Shown here: piece after piece, positions 10,619 through 23,580 of the stretch | Position numbering within the stretch: the first letter of the stretch is position 1 | How the letters are laid out: the number at the start of each line of letters is the position of its first letter | Source: Symsagittifera roscoffensis | Taxonomy: Eukaryota > Xenacoelomorpha > Acoela > Convolutidae | Reading direction: 5' to 3' | NCBI RefSeq assembly: GCF_963678635.1 | Contig: NC_087067.1 | Coordinates: 32,524,401 to 32,588,400, forward strand | DNA: 64,000 nt | Made by a program: the position numbers and the translations under genes | The notes under the pieces: generated by a model | Database searches by the model: none | What the model saw: the letters and a program-made list of their open reading frames with translations, nothing else | Told to the model about the DNA's origin: nothing

Positions 10619-11871
10619 TGAAAATTCTGAAACTGCAAATTACCTTAATAGAGTGAAGATGTCAGTATGAAGAGTCTAATTGAGACTGGTGAATTGCGCG
10701 AACGGCCATAACTTGCCCAAAAAACTTAAGACTTCCAAATTTTGCTATTTTTATCGTAAGACCATCGTCAAATCTTGGGGGACTGAGAAAATGAATCAAT
10801 TTCGTCGAACCAGTTCAAAGTTATGAGTTCTTGAAAGCTCGGTGATGCCAAAAAGTTAAGCCTAATCGAGCGTGGTGCAAAAAACGAAAATTTCAAAATT
10901 TTTGTTATTTTCTGTCTAAATTTTATTTTTTCAATATCGTATCACAATTTTGGACTCAGAACAATTCCAACGAGCTCAAAACGACTTCTTTAGCTTCAGT
11001 GTTCGTGGAGTAATCATCAGTTGAAATTTTGGGGGGAGCTGAAATTCGGCCATTTTGGAAGAAAATCGACCTAAAAGCTAACTTTTAAGTTAGTGCAATT
11101 TTTTTCTTGCATTTTTCATAAAATGGGGTGCTCTCTGCTGTCGCAGAGTGCATTCAAAGAAACTTATCATATAGATTTGAAAACTTACCTATTTAATAAG
11201 TTTATCACAACAATTAGGCTAAAAGCATCTATCAGTATCCTGGCTGGTATTCGACCATATGCCACTAACGTTGAGTGAGCGGCTATCATGCCATAGATGG
11301 TCATCTAAGACACCCTGTACACGCTCCGTAGGTTTTGACCAGCCGATTTGGCCATAAAACTCATTGGGCCAAAAAAATTCTGAAAATTGTCAATTTTTCA
11401 AATTTTGTTTGAATTGCATAAATTATAACGTGAGCGTGCAAAATTTTACATGGTATAAGAGCATATTTCTACTCTCGCGCGAGGGCAAGTGTTTTAAAAG
11501 TAATGTACATAGTTATATGCTAGTCAGGATATAAATGGAAGCGGAATTACTCAAATGCCTAAGGCAGAACCGCAGATTCTGTCTTTGTCTACATCGTTAA
11601 GCCCATGTCGTATGTAACGGCACAAACGCAGATGGTTATAACGTAGTCTACTGTACTCTTACGATAGATTTACTAGCCAGCAGGGGAGTTTTGTTAGGGC
11701 GAAGTGTCATTATGGCTACCTCTTTTCAACTTTCCCCCTTGACCTTTCATAAGTTGGTCCGGGAGCAACATAGCTCTCAACCCAGTCGGATAAATATAAA
11801 TTTTTATGATGCGAGCTGTTTTTTCATTGTTGTGTTCAAGGCATGTACCAAAATTAGGAAAAGGTTTAGCT

Positions 11872-12058
11872 ATCGCTTCTCGGCCTTTTGGCTAAGATAA
11901 TGTGTAGTATCTGTTCTTGTCAGCTGAATATCTGGAATGCTGGGCATAGCCTGGCACCAATATTAAACTGATTTTTACTTCCCGAGTTAACACCGAAGCT
12001 TGCTTCAGTTGACTCACGGATTGTCCCGGTCTTACACTACCATCGGGAGCAGTCCACC
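11872..12058 (+). ncRNA. U2: U2 snRNA variant (C28A/U55G/C65A), unit 9
   Basis: Three-change haplotype, last occurrence in the window. The unit is a copy of unit 5, including its private spacer markers. Confidence 0.9.
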
Positions 12059-13311
12059 TGAAAATTCTGAAACTGCAAATTACCTTAATAGAGTGAAGAT
12101 GTCAGTATGAAGAGTCTAATTGAGACTGGTGAATTGCGCGAACGGCCATAACTTGCCCAAAAAACTTAAGACTTCCAAATTTTGCTATTTCTATCGTAAG
12201 ACCATCGTCAAATCTTGGGGGACTGAGAAAATGAATCAATTTCGTCGAACCAGTTCAAAGTTATGAGTTCTTGAAAGCTCGGTGATGCCAAAAAGTTAAG
12301 CCTAATCGAGCGTGGTGCAAAAAACGAAAATTTCAAAATTTTTGTTATTTTCTGTCTAAATTTTATTTTTTCATTATCGTATCACAATTTTGGACTCAGA
12401 ACAATTCCAACGAGCCCAAAACGACTTCTTTAGCTTCAGTGTTCGTGGAGTAATCATCAGTTGAAATTTTGGGGGGAGCTGAAATTCGGCCATTTTTGAA
12501 GAAAATCGACCTAAAAGCTAACTTTTAAGTTAGTGCAATTTTTTTCTTGCATTTTTCATAAAATGGGGTGCTCTCTGCTGTCGCAGAGTGCATTCAAAGA
12601 AACTTATCAAATAGATTTGAAAACTTACCTATTTAATAAGTTTATCACAACAATTAGGCTAAAAGCATCTATCAGTATCCTGGCTGGTATTCGACCATAT
12701 GCCACTAACGTTGAGTGAGCAGCTATCATGCCATCGATGGTCATCTAAGACACCCTGTCTACGCTCCGTAGGTTTTGACCAGCCGATTTGGCCATAAAAC
12801 TCATTGGGCCAAAAAAATTCTGAAAATTGTCAATTTTTCAAATTTTGTTTGAATTGCATAAATTATAACGTGAGCGTGCAAAATTTTACATGGTATAAGA
12901 GCATATTTCTACTCTCGCGCGAGGGCGAGTGTTTTAAAAGTAATGTACATAGTTATATGCTAGTCAGGATATAAATGGAAGCGGAATTACTCAAATGCCT
13001 AAGGCAGAACCGCAGATTCTGTCTTTGTCTACATCGTTAAGCCCATGTCGTATGTAACGGCACAAACGCAGATGGTTATAACGTAGTCTACTGTACTCTT
13101 ACGATAGATTTACTAGCCAGCAGGGGAGTTTTGTTAGGGCGAAGTGTCATTATGGCTACCTCTTTTCAACTTTCCCCCTTGACCTTTCATAAGTTGGTCC
13201 GGGAGCAACATAGCTCTCAACCCAGTCGGATAAATATAAATTTTTATGATGCGAGCTGTTTTTTCATTGTTGTGTTCAAGGCATGTACCAAAATTAGGAA
13301 AAGGTTTAGCT

Positions 13312-13498
13312 ATCGCTTCTCGGCCTTTTGGCTAAGATCATGTGTAGTATCTGTTCTTGTCAGCTTAATATCTGGCATGCTGGGCATAGCCTGGCACCAA
13401 TATTAAACTGATTTTTACTTCCCGAGTTAACACCGAAGCTTGCTTCAGTTGACTCACGGATTGTCCCGGTCTTACACTACCATCGGGAGCAGTCCACC
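13312..13498 (+). ncRNA. U2: U2 snRNA, unit 10
   Basis: Identical to the consensus; the unit duplicates unit 6. Confidence 0.95.
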
Positions 13499-14751
13499 TG
13501 AAAATTCTGAACCTGCAAATTACCTTAATAGAGTGAAGATGTCAGTATGAAGAGTCTAATTGAGACTGGTGAATTGCGCGAACGGCCATAACTTGCCCAA
13601 AAAACTTAAGACTTCCAAATTTTGCTATTTCTATCGTAAGACCATCGTCAAATCTTGGGGGACTGAGAAAATGAATCAATTTCGTCGAACCAGTTCAAAG
13701 TTATGAGTTCTTGAAAGCTCGGTGATGCCAAAAAGTTAAGCCTAATCGAGCGTGGTGCAAAAAACGAAAATTTCAAAATTTTTGTTATTTTCTGTCTAAA
13801 TTTTATTTTTTCAATATCGTATCACAATTTTGGACTCAGAACAATTCCAACGAGCTCAAAACGACTTCTTTAGCTTCAGTGTTCGTGGAGTAATCATCAG
13901 TTGAAATTTTGGGGGGAGCTGAAATTCGGCCATTTTGGAAGAAAATCGACCTAAAAGCTAACTTTTAAATTAGTGCAATTTTTTTCTTGCATTTTTCATA
14001 AAATGGGGTGCTCTCTGCTGTCGCAGAGTGCATTCAAAGAAACTTCTCAAATAGATTTGAAAACTTACCTATTTAATAAGTTTATCACAACAATTAGGCT
14101 AAAAGCATCTATCAGTATCCTGGCTGGTATTCGACAATATGCCACTAACGTTGAGTGAGCAGCTATCATGCCATCGATGGTCATCTAAGACACCCTGTAC
14201 ACGCTCCGTAGGTTTTGACCAGCCGATTTGGCCATAAAACTCATTGGGCCAAAAAAATTCTGAAAATTGTCAATTTTTCAAATTTTGTTTGAATTGCATA
14301 AATTATAACGTGAGCGTGCAAAATTTTACATGGTATAAGAGCATATTTCTACTCTCGCGCGAGGGCGAGTGTTTTAAAAGTAATGTACATAGTTATATGC
14401 TAGTCAGGATATAAATGGAAGCGGAATTACTCAAATGCCTAAGGCAGAACCGCAGATTCTGTCTTTGTCTACATCGTTAAGCCCATGTCGTATGTAACGG
14501 CACAAACGCAGATGGTTATAACGTAGTCTACTGTACTCTTACGATAGATTTACTAGCCAGCAGGGGAGTTTTGTTAGGGCGAAGTGTCATTATGGCTACC
14601 TCTTTTCAACTTTCCCCCTTGACCTTTCATAAGTTGGTCCGGGAGCAACATAGCTCTCAACCCAGTCGGATAAATATAAATTTTTATGATGCGAGCTGTT
14701 TTTTCATTGTTGTGTTCAAGGCATGTACCAAAATTAGGAAAAGGTTTAGCT

Positions 14752-14938
14752 ATCGCTTCTCGGCCTTTTGGCTAAGATCATGTGTAGTATCTGTTCTTGT
14801 CAGCTTAATATCTGGCATGCTGGGCATAGCCTGGCACCAATATTAAACTGATTTTTACTTCCCGAGTTAACGCCGAAGCTTGCTTCAGTTGACTCACGGA
14901 TTGTCCCGGTCTTACACTACCATCGGGAGCAGTCCACC
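14752..14938 (+). ncRNA. U2: U2 snRNA, unit 11 (A121G)
   Basis: Differs from the consensus only at A121G (14872), an unpaired base in the internal loop of stem III, so the fold should be unchanged. This is the first copy of the A121G allele, which then alternates with the A allele through units 11-18. Confidence 0.95.
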
Positions 14939-16191
14939 TGAAAATTCTGAACCTGCAAATTACCTTAATAGAGTGAAGATGTCAGTATGAAGAGTCTAAT
15001 TGAAACTGGTGAATTGCGCGAACGGCCATAACTTGCCCAAAAAAATTAAGACTTCCAAATTTTGCTATTTCTATCGTAAGACCATCGTCAAATCTTGGGG
15101 GACTGAGAAAATGAATCAATTTCGTCGAACCAGTTCAAAGTTATGAGTTCTTGAAAGCTCGGTGATGCCAAAAAGTTAAGCCTAATCGAGCGTGGTGCAA
15201 AAAACGAAAATTTCAAAATTTTTGTTATTTTCTGTCTAAATTTTATTTTTTCAATATCGTATCACAATTTTGGACTCAGAACAATTCCAACGAGCTCAAA
15301 ACGACTTCTTTAGCTTCAGTGTTCGTGGAGTAATCATCAGTTGAAATTTTGGGGGGAGCTGAAATTCGGCCATTTTGGAAGAAAATCGACCTAAAAGCTA
15401 ACTTTTAAGTTAGTGCAATTTTTTTCTTGCATTTTTCATAAAATGGGGTGCTCTCTGCTGTCGCAGAGTGCATTCAAAGAAACTTATCAAATAGATTTGA
15501 AAACTTACCTATTTAATAATTTTATCACAACAATTAGGCTAAAAGCATCTATCAGTATCCTGGCTGGTATTCGACCATATGCCACTAACGTTGAGTGAGC
15601 GGCTATCATGCCATAGATGGTCATCTAAGACACCCTGTACACGCTCCGTAGGTTTTGACCAGCCGATTTGGCCATAAAACTCATTGGGCCAAAAAAATTC
15701 TGAAAATTGTCAATTTTTCAAATTTTGTTTGAATTGCATAAATTATAACGTGAGCGTGCAAAATTTTACATGGTATAAGAGCATATTTCTACTCTCGCGC
15801 GAGGGCGAGTGTTTTAAAAGTAATGTACATAGTTATATGCTAGTCAGGATATAAATGGAAGCGGAATTACTCAAATGCCTAAGGCAGAACCGCAGATTCT
15901 GTCTTTGTCTACATCGTTAAGCCCATGTCGTATGTAACGGCACAAACGCAGATGGTTATAACGTAGTCTACTGTACTCTTACGATAGATTTACTAGCCAG
16001 CAGGGGAGTTTTGTTAGGGCGAAGTGTCATTATGGCTACCTCTTTTCAACTTTCCCCCTTGACCTTTCATAAGTTGGTCCGGGAGCAACATAGCTCTCAA
16101 CCCAGTCGGATAAATATAAATTTTTATGATGCGAGCTGTTTTTTCATTGTTGTGTTCAAGGCATGTACCAAAATTAGGAAAAGGTTTAGCT

Positions 16192-16378
16192 ATCGCTTCT
16201 CGGCCTTTTGGCTAAGATCATGTGTAGTATCTGTTCTTGTCAGCTTAATATCTGGCATGCTGGGCATAGCCTGGCACCAATATTAAACTGATTTTTACTT
16301 CCCGAGTTAACACCGAAGCTTGCTTCAGTTGACTCACGGATTGTCCCGGTCTTACACTACCATCGGGAGCAGTCCACC
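16192..16378 (+). ncRNA. U2: U2 snRNA, unit 12
   Basis: Identical to the consensus. The spacer introduces the linked markers CTTAACACTT, GAACCAATTTTG and GTTCTTTTCTG, seen again in units 14, 16, 18, 22, 25 and 26. Confidence 0.95.
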
Positions 16379-17631
16379 TGAAAATTCTGAACCTGCAAAT
16401 TACCTTAATAGAGTGAAGATGTCAGTATGAAGAGTCTAATTGAGACTGGTGAATTGCGCGAACGGCCATAACTTGCCCAAAAAACTTAACACTTCCAAAT
16501 TTTGCTATTTCTATCGTAAGACCATCGTCAAATCTTGGGGGACTGAGAAAATGAACCAATTTTGTCGAACCAGTTCAAAGTTATGAGTTCTTGAAAGCTC
16601 GGTGATGCCAAAAAGTTAAGCCTAATCGAGCGTGGTGCAAAAAACGAAAATTTCAAAATTTTTGTTCTTTTCTGTCTAAATTTTATTTTTTCAATATCGT
16701 ATCACAATTTTGGACTCAGAACAATTCCAACGAGCTCAAAACGACTTCTTTAGCTTCAGTTTTCGTGGAGTAATCATCAGTTGAAATTTTGGGGGGAGCT
16801 GAAATTCGGCCATTTTGGAAGAAAATCGACCTAAAAGCTAACTTTTAAATTAGTGCAATTTTTTTCTTGCATTTTTCATAAAATGGGGTGCTCTCTGCTG
16901 TCGCAGAGTGCATTCAAAGAAACTTCTCAAATAGATTTGAAAACTTACCTATTTAATAAGTTTATCACAACAATTAGGCTAAAAGCATCTATCAGTATCC
17001 TGGCTGGTATTCGACAATATGCCACTAACGTTGAGTGAGCAGCTATCATGCCATCGATGGTCATCTAAGACACCCTGTACACGCTCCGTAGGTTTTGACC
17101 AGCCGATTTGGCCATAAAACTCATTGGGCCAAAAAAATTCTGAAAATTGTCAATTTTTCAAATTTTGTTTGAATTGCATAAATTATAACGTGAGCGTGCA
17201 AAATTTTACATGGTATAAGAGCATATTTCTACTCTCGCGCGAGGGCGAGTGTTTTAAAAGTAATGTACATAGTTATATGCTAGTCAGGATATAAATGGAA
17301 GCGGAATTACTCAAATGCCTAAGGCAGAACCGCAGATTCTGTCTTTGTCTACATCGTTAAGCCCATGTCGTATGTAACGGCACAAACGCAGATGGTTATA
17401 ACGTAGTCTACTGTACTCTTACGATAGATTTACTAGCCAGCAGGGGAGTTTTGTTAGGGCGAAGTGTCATTATGGCTACCTCTTTTCAACTTTCCCCCTT
17501 GACCTTTCATAAGTTGGTCCGGGAGCAACATAGCTCTCAACCCAGTCGGATAAATATAAATTTTTATGATGCGAGCTGTTTTTTCATTGTTGTGTTCAAG
17601 GCATGTACCAAAATTAGGAAAAGGTTTAGCT

Positions 17632-17818
17632 ATCGCTTCTCGGCCTTTTGGCTAAGATCATGTGTAGTATCTGTTCTTGTCAGCTTAATATCTGGCATGC
17701 TGGGCATAGCCTGGCACCAATATTAAACTGATTTTTACTTCCCGAGTTAACGCCGAAGCTTGCTTCAGTTGACTCACGGATTGTCCCGGTCTTACACTAC
17801 CATCGGGAGCAGTCCACC
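17632..17818 (+). ncRNA. U2: U2 snRNA, unit 13 (A121G)
   Basis: A121G only. This is the first 1,441-bp unit, with eight A instead of seven near 18571; its spacer also has ACAATTTCAACG near 18163, shared only with unit 15. Confidence 0.95.
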
Positions 17819-19072
17819 TGAAAATTCTGAACCTGCAAATTACCTTAATAGAGTGAAGATGTCAGTATGAAGAGTCTAATTGAGACTGGTGAATTGCGCG
17901 AACGGCCATAACTTGCCCAAAAAAATTAAGACTTCCAAATTTTGCTATTTCTATCGTAAGACCATCGTCAAATCTTGGGGGACTGAGAAAATGAATCAAT
18001 TTCGTCGAACCAGTTCAAAGTTATGAGTTCTTGAAAGCTCGGTGATGCCAAAAAGTTAAGCCTAATCGAGCGTGGTGCAAAAAACGAAAATTTCAAAATT
18101 TTTGTTATTTTCTGTCTAAATTTTATTTTTTCAATATCGTATCACAATTTTGGACTCAGAACAATTTCAACGAGCTCAAAACGACTTCTTTAGCTTCAGT
18201 GTTCGTGGAGTAATCATCAGTTGAAATTTTGGGGGGAGCTGAAATTCGGCCATTTTGGAAGAAAATCGACCTAAAAGCTAACTTTTAAGTTAGTGCAATT
18301 TTTTTCTTGCATTTTTCATAAAATGGGGTGCTCTCTGCTGTCGCAGAGTGCATTCAAAGAAACTTATCAAATAGATTTGAAAACTTACCTATTTAATAAT
18401 TTTATCACAACAATTAGGCTAAAAGCATCTATCAGTATCCTGGCTGGTATTCGACCATATGCCACTAACGTTGAGTGAGCGGCTATCATGCCATAGATGG
18501 TCATCTAAGACACCCTGTACACGCTCCGTAGGTTTTGACCAGCCGATTTGGCCATAAAACTCATTGGGCCAAAAAAAATTCTGAAAATTGTCAATTTTTC
18601 AAATTTTGTTTGAATTGCATAAATTATAACGTGAGCGTGCAAAATTTTACATGGTATAAGAGCATATTTCTACTCTCGCGCGAGGGCGAGTGTTTTAAAA
18701 GTAATGTACATAGTTATATGCTAGTCAGGATATAAATGGAAGCGGAATTACTCAAATGCCTAAGGCAGAACCGCAGATTCTGTCTTTGTCTACATCGTTA
18801 AGCCCATGTCGTATGTAACGGCACAAACGCAGATGGTTATAACGTAGTCTACTGTACTCTTACGATAGATTTACTAGCCAGCAGGGGAGTTTTGTTAGGG
18901 CGAAGTGTCATTATGGCTACCTCTTTTCAACTTTCCCCCTTGACCTTTCATAAGTTGGTCCGGGAGCAACATAGCTCTCAACCCAGTCGGATAAATATAA
19001 ATTTTTATGATGCGAGCTGTTTTTTCATTGTTGTGTTCAAGGCATGTACCAAAATTAGGAAAAGGTTTAGCT

Positions 19073-19259
19073 ATCGCTTCTCGGCCTTTTGGCTAAGATC
19101 ATGTGTAGTATCTGTTCTTGTCAGCTTAATATCTGGCATGCTGGGCATAGCCTGGCACCAATATTAAACTGATTTTTACTTCCCGAGTTAACACCGAAGC
19201 TTGCTTCAGTTGACTCACGGATTGTCCCGGTCTTACACTACCATCGGGAGCAGTCCACC
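19073..19259 (+). ncRNA. U2: U2 snRNA, unit 14
   Basis: Identical to the consensus. The spacer belongs to the GAGAAATC/TTTTTTATAAA subfamily shared with units 16, 22 and 26. Confidence 0.95.
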
Positions 19260-20512
19260 TGAAAATTCTGAACCTGCAAATTACCTTAATAGAGTGAAGA
19301 TGTCAGTATGAAGAGTCTAATTGAGACTGGTGAATTGCGCGAACGGCCATAACTTGCCCAAAAAACTTAACACTTCCAAATTTTGCTATTTCTATCGTAA
19401 GACCATCGTCAAATCTTGGGGGACTGAGAAAATGAACCAATTTTGTCGAACCAGTTCAAAGTTATGAGTTCTTGAAAGCTCGGTGATGCCAAAAAGTTAA
19501 GCCTAATCGAGCGTGGTGCAAAAAACGAAAATTTCAAAATTTTTGTTCTTTTCTGTCTAAATTTTATTTTTTCAATATCGTATCACAATTTTGGACTCAG
19601 AACTATTCCAACGAGCCCAAAACGACTTCTTTAGCTTCAGTGTTCGTGGAGAAATCATCAGTTGAAATTTTGGGGGGAGCTGAAATTCGGCCATTTTGGA
19701 AGAAAATCGACCTAAAAGCTAACTTTTAAGTTAGTGCAATTTTTTTCTTGCATTTTTTATAAAATGGGGTGCTCTCTGCTGTCGCAGAGTGCATTCAAAG
19801 AAACTTCTCAAATAGATTTGAAAACTTACCTATTTAATAAGTTTATCACAACAATTAGGCTAAAAGCATCTATCAGTATCCTGGCTGGTATTCGACAATA
19901 TGCCACTAACGTTGAGTGAGCAGCTATCATGCCATCGATGGTCATCTAAGACACCCTGTACACGCTCCGTAGGTTTTGACCAGCCGATTTGGCCATAAAA
20001 CTCATTGGGCCAAAAAAATTCTGAAAATTGTCAATTTTTCAAATTTTGTTTGAATTGCATAAATTATAACGTGAGCGTGCAAAATTTTACATGGTATAAG
20101 AGCATATTTCTACTCTCGCGCGAGGGCGAGTGTTTTAAAAGTAATGTACATAGTTATATGCTAGTCAGGATATAAATGGAAGCGGAATTACTCAAATGCC
20201 TAAGGCAGAACCGCAGATTCTGTCTTTGTCTACATCGTTAAGCCCATGTCGTATGTAACGGCACAAACGCAGATGGTTATAACGTAGTCTACTGTACTCT
20301 TACGATAGATTTACTAGCCAGCAGGGGAGTTTTGTTAGGGCGAAGTGTCATTATGGCTACCTCTTTTCAACTTTCCCCCTTGACCTTTCATAAGTTGGTC
20401 CGGGAGCAACATAGCTCTCAACCCAGTCGGATAAATATAAATTTTTATGATGCGAGCTGTTTTTTCATTGTTGTGTTCAAGGCATGTACCAAAATTAGGA
20501 AAAGGTTTAGCT

Positions 20513-20699
20513 ATCGCTTCTCGGCCTTTTGGCTAAGATCATGTGTAGTATCTGTTCTTGTCAGCTTAATATCTGGCATGCTGGGCATAGCCTGGCACCA
20601 ATATTAAACTGATTTTTACTTCCCGAGTTAACGCCGAAGCTTGCTTCAGTTGACTCACGGATTGTCCCGGTCTTACACTACCATCGGGAGCAGTCCACC
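20513..20699 (+). ncRNA. U2: U2 snRNA, unit 15 (A121G)
   Basis: A121G only; the unit is a copy of unit 13, 2,881 bp away. Confidence 0.95.
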
Positions 20700-21953
20700 T
20701 GAAAATTCTGAACCTGCAAATTACCTTAATAGAGTGAAGATGTCAGTATGAAGAGTCTAATTGAGACTGGTGAATTGCGCGAACGGCCATAACTTGCCCA
20801 AAAAAATTAAGACTTCCAAATTTTGCTATTTCTATCGTAAGACCATCGTCAAATCTTGGGGGACTGAGAAAATGAATCAATTTCGTCGAACCAGTTCAAA
20901 GTTATGAGTTCTTGAAAGCTCGGTGATGCCAAAAAGTTAAGCCTAATCGAGCGTGGTGCAAAAAACGAAAATTTCAAAATTTTTGTTATTTTCTGTCTAA
21001 ATTTTATTTTTTCAATATCGTATCACAATTTTGGACTCAGAACAATTTCAACGAGCTCAAAACGACTTCTTTAGCTTCAGTGTTCGTGGAGTAATCATCA
21101 GTTGAAATTTTGGGGGGAGCTGAAATTCGGCCATTTTGGAAGAAAATCGACCTAAAAGCTAACTTTTAAGTTAGTGCAATTTTTTTCTTGCATTTTTCAT
21201 AAAATGGGGTGCTCTCTGCTGTCGCAGAGTGCATTCAAAGAAACTTATCAAATAGATTTGAAAACTTACCTATTTAATAATTTTATCACAACAATTAGGC
21301 TAAAAGCATCTATCAGTATCCTGGCTGGTATTCGACCATATGCCACTAACGTTGAGTGAGCGGCTATCATGCCATAGATGGTCATCTAAGACACCCTGTA
21401 CACGCTCCGTAGGTTTTGACCAGCCGATTTGGCCATAAAACTCATTGGGCCAAAAAAAATTCTGAAAATTGTCAATTTTTCAAATTTTGTTTGAATTGCA
21501 TAAATTATAACGTGAGCGTGCAAAATTTTACATGGTATAAGAGCATATTTCTACTCTCGCGCGAGGGCGAGTGTTTTAAAAGTAATGTACATAGTTATAT
21601 GCTAGTCAGGATATAAATGGAAGCGGAATTACTCAAATGCCTAAGGCAGAACCGCAGATTCTGTCTTTGTCTACATCGTTAAGCCCATGTCGTATGTAAC
21701 GGCACAAACGCAGATGGTTATAACGTAGTCTACTGTACTCTTACGATAGATTTACTAGCCAGCAGGGGAGTTTTGTTAGGGCGAAGTGTCATTATGGCTA
21801 CCTCTTTTCAACTTTCCCCCTTGACCTTTCATAAGTTGGTCCGGGAGCAACATAGCTCTCAACCCAGTCGGATAAATATAAATTTTTATGATGCGAGCTG
21901 TTTTTTCATTGTTGTGTTCAAGGCATGTACCAAAATTAGGAAAAGGTTTAGCT

Positions 21954-22140
21954 ATCGCTTCTCGGCCTTTTGGCTAAGATCATGTGTAGTATCTGTTCTT
22001 GTCAGCTTAATATCTGGCATGCTGGGCATAGCCTGGCACCAATATTAAACTGATTTTTACTTCCCGAGTTAACACCGAAGCTTGCTTCAGTTGACTCACG
22101 GATTGTCCCGGTCTTACACTACCATCGGGAGCAGTCCACC
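21954..22140 (+). ncRNA. U2: U2 snRNA, unit 16
   Basis: Identical to the consensus; the unit is a copy of unit 14, 2,881 bp away. Confidence 0.95.
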
Positions 22141-23393
22141 TGAAAATTCTGAACCTGCAAATTACCTTAATAGAGTGAAGATGTCAGTATGAAGAGTCTA
22201 ATTGAGACTGGTGAATTGCGCGAACGGCCATAACTTGCCCAAAAAACTTAACACTTCCAAATTTTGCTATTTCTATCGTAAGACCATCGTCAAATCTTGG
22301 GGGACTGAGAAAATGAACCAATTTTGTCGAACCAGTTCAAAGTTATGAGTTCTTGAAAGCTCGGTGATGCCAAAAAGTTAAGCCTAATCGAGCGTGGTGC
22401 AAAAAACGAAAATTTCAAAATTTTTGTTCTTTTCTGTCTAAATTTTATTTTTTCAATATCGTATCACAATTTTGGACTCAGAACTATTCCAACGAGCCCA
22501 AAACGACTTCTTTAGCTTCAGTGTTCGTGGAGAAATCATCAGTTGAAATTTTGGGGGGAGCTGAAATTCGGCCATTTTGGAAGAAAATCGACCTAAAAGC
22601 TAACTTTTAAGTTAGTGCAATTTTTTTCTTGCATTTTTTATAAAATGGGGTGCTCTCTGCTGTCGCAGAGTGCATTCAAAGAAACTTCTCAAATAGATTT
22701 GAAAACTTACCTATTTAATAAGTTTATCACAACAATTAGGCTAAAAGCATCTATCAGTATCCTGGCTGGTATTCGACAATATGCCACTAACGTTGAGTGA
22801 GCAGCTATCATGCCATCGATGGTCATCTAAGACACCCTGTACACGCTCCGTAGGTTTTGACCAGCCGATTTGGCCATAAAACTCATTGGGCCAAAAAAAT
22901 TCTGAAAATTGTCAATTTTTCAAATTTTGTTTGAATTGCATAAATTATAACGTGAGCGTGCAAAATTTTACATGGTATAAGAGCATATTTCTACTCTCGC
23001 GCGAGGGCGAGTGTTTTAAAAGTAATGTACATAGTTATATGCTAGTCAGGATATAAATGGAAGCGGAATTACTCAAATGCCTAAGGCAGAACCGCAGATT
23101 CTGTCTTTGTCTACATCGTTAAGCCCATGTCGTATGTAACGGCACAAACGCAGATGGTTATAACGTAGTCTACTGTACTCTTACGATAGATTTACTAGCC
23201 AGCAGGGGAGTTTTGTTAGGGCGAAGTGTCATTATGGCTACCTCTTTTCAACTTTCCCCCTTGACCTTTCATAAGTTGGTCCGGGAGCAACATAGCTCTC
23301 AACCCAGTCGGATAAATATAAATTTTTATGATGCGAGCTGTTTTTTCATTGTTGTGTTCAAGGCATGTACCAAAATTAGGAAAAGGTTTAGCT

Positions 23394-23580
23394 ATCGCTT
23401 CTCGGCCTTTTGGCTAAGATCATGTGTAGTATCTGTTCTTGTCAGCTTAATATCTGGCATGCTGGGCATAGCCTGGCACCAATATTAAACTGATTTTTAC
23501 TTCCCGAGTTAACGCCGAAGCTTGCTTCAGTTGACTCACGGATTGTCCCGGTCTTACACTACCATCGGGAGCAGTCCACC
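23394..23580 (+). ncRNA. U2: U2 snRNA, unit 17 (A121G)
   Basis: A121G only. The spacer is a mosaic: unit-13-like at first, then unit-14-like (ACTTCTC and GACAATAT) towards its end, suggesting gene conversion or a crossover. Confidence 0.95.

Larger units (their letters stand above)
9192..14870. repeat. Duplicate block (rest of unit 7 to start of unit 11)
   Basis: Matches 3432-9110 at a 5,760-bp offset with one substitution seen by eye (11170). The duplication carries the variant U2 of unit 5 to unit 9. Produced most simply by unequal crossing over. Direction of copying is not determined. Confidence 0.8.
17281..20161. repeat. Two-unit higher-order repeat, copy 1 (units 13-14)
   Basis: A pair of distinguishable units (A121G with eight-A spacer, then A121 with GAGAAATC spacer), 2,881 bp in total, repeated directly downstream. 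Confidence 0.75.
20162..23042. repeat. Two-unit higher-order repeat, copy 2 (units 15-16)
   Basis: Unit 15 matches unit 13 and unit 16 matches unit 14 at all the markers I checked, so the dimer duplicated as a block. Confidence 0.75.

Noticed and set aside
18535-18735. 66-codon frame beginning MTSRFGH in units with eight A
   Set aside because: It exists only because of a one-base homopolymer length change, so it is not a conserved gene.
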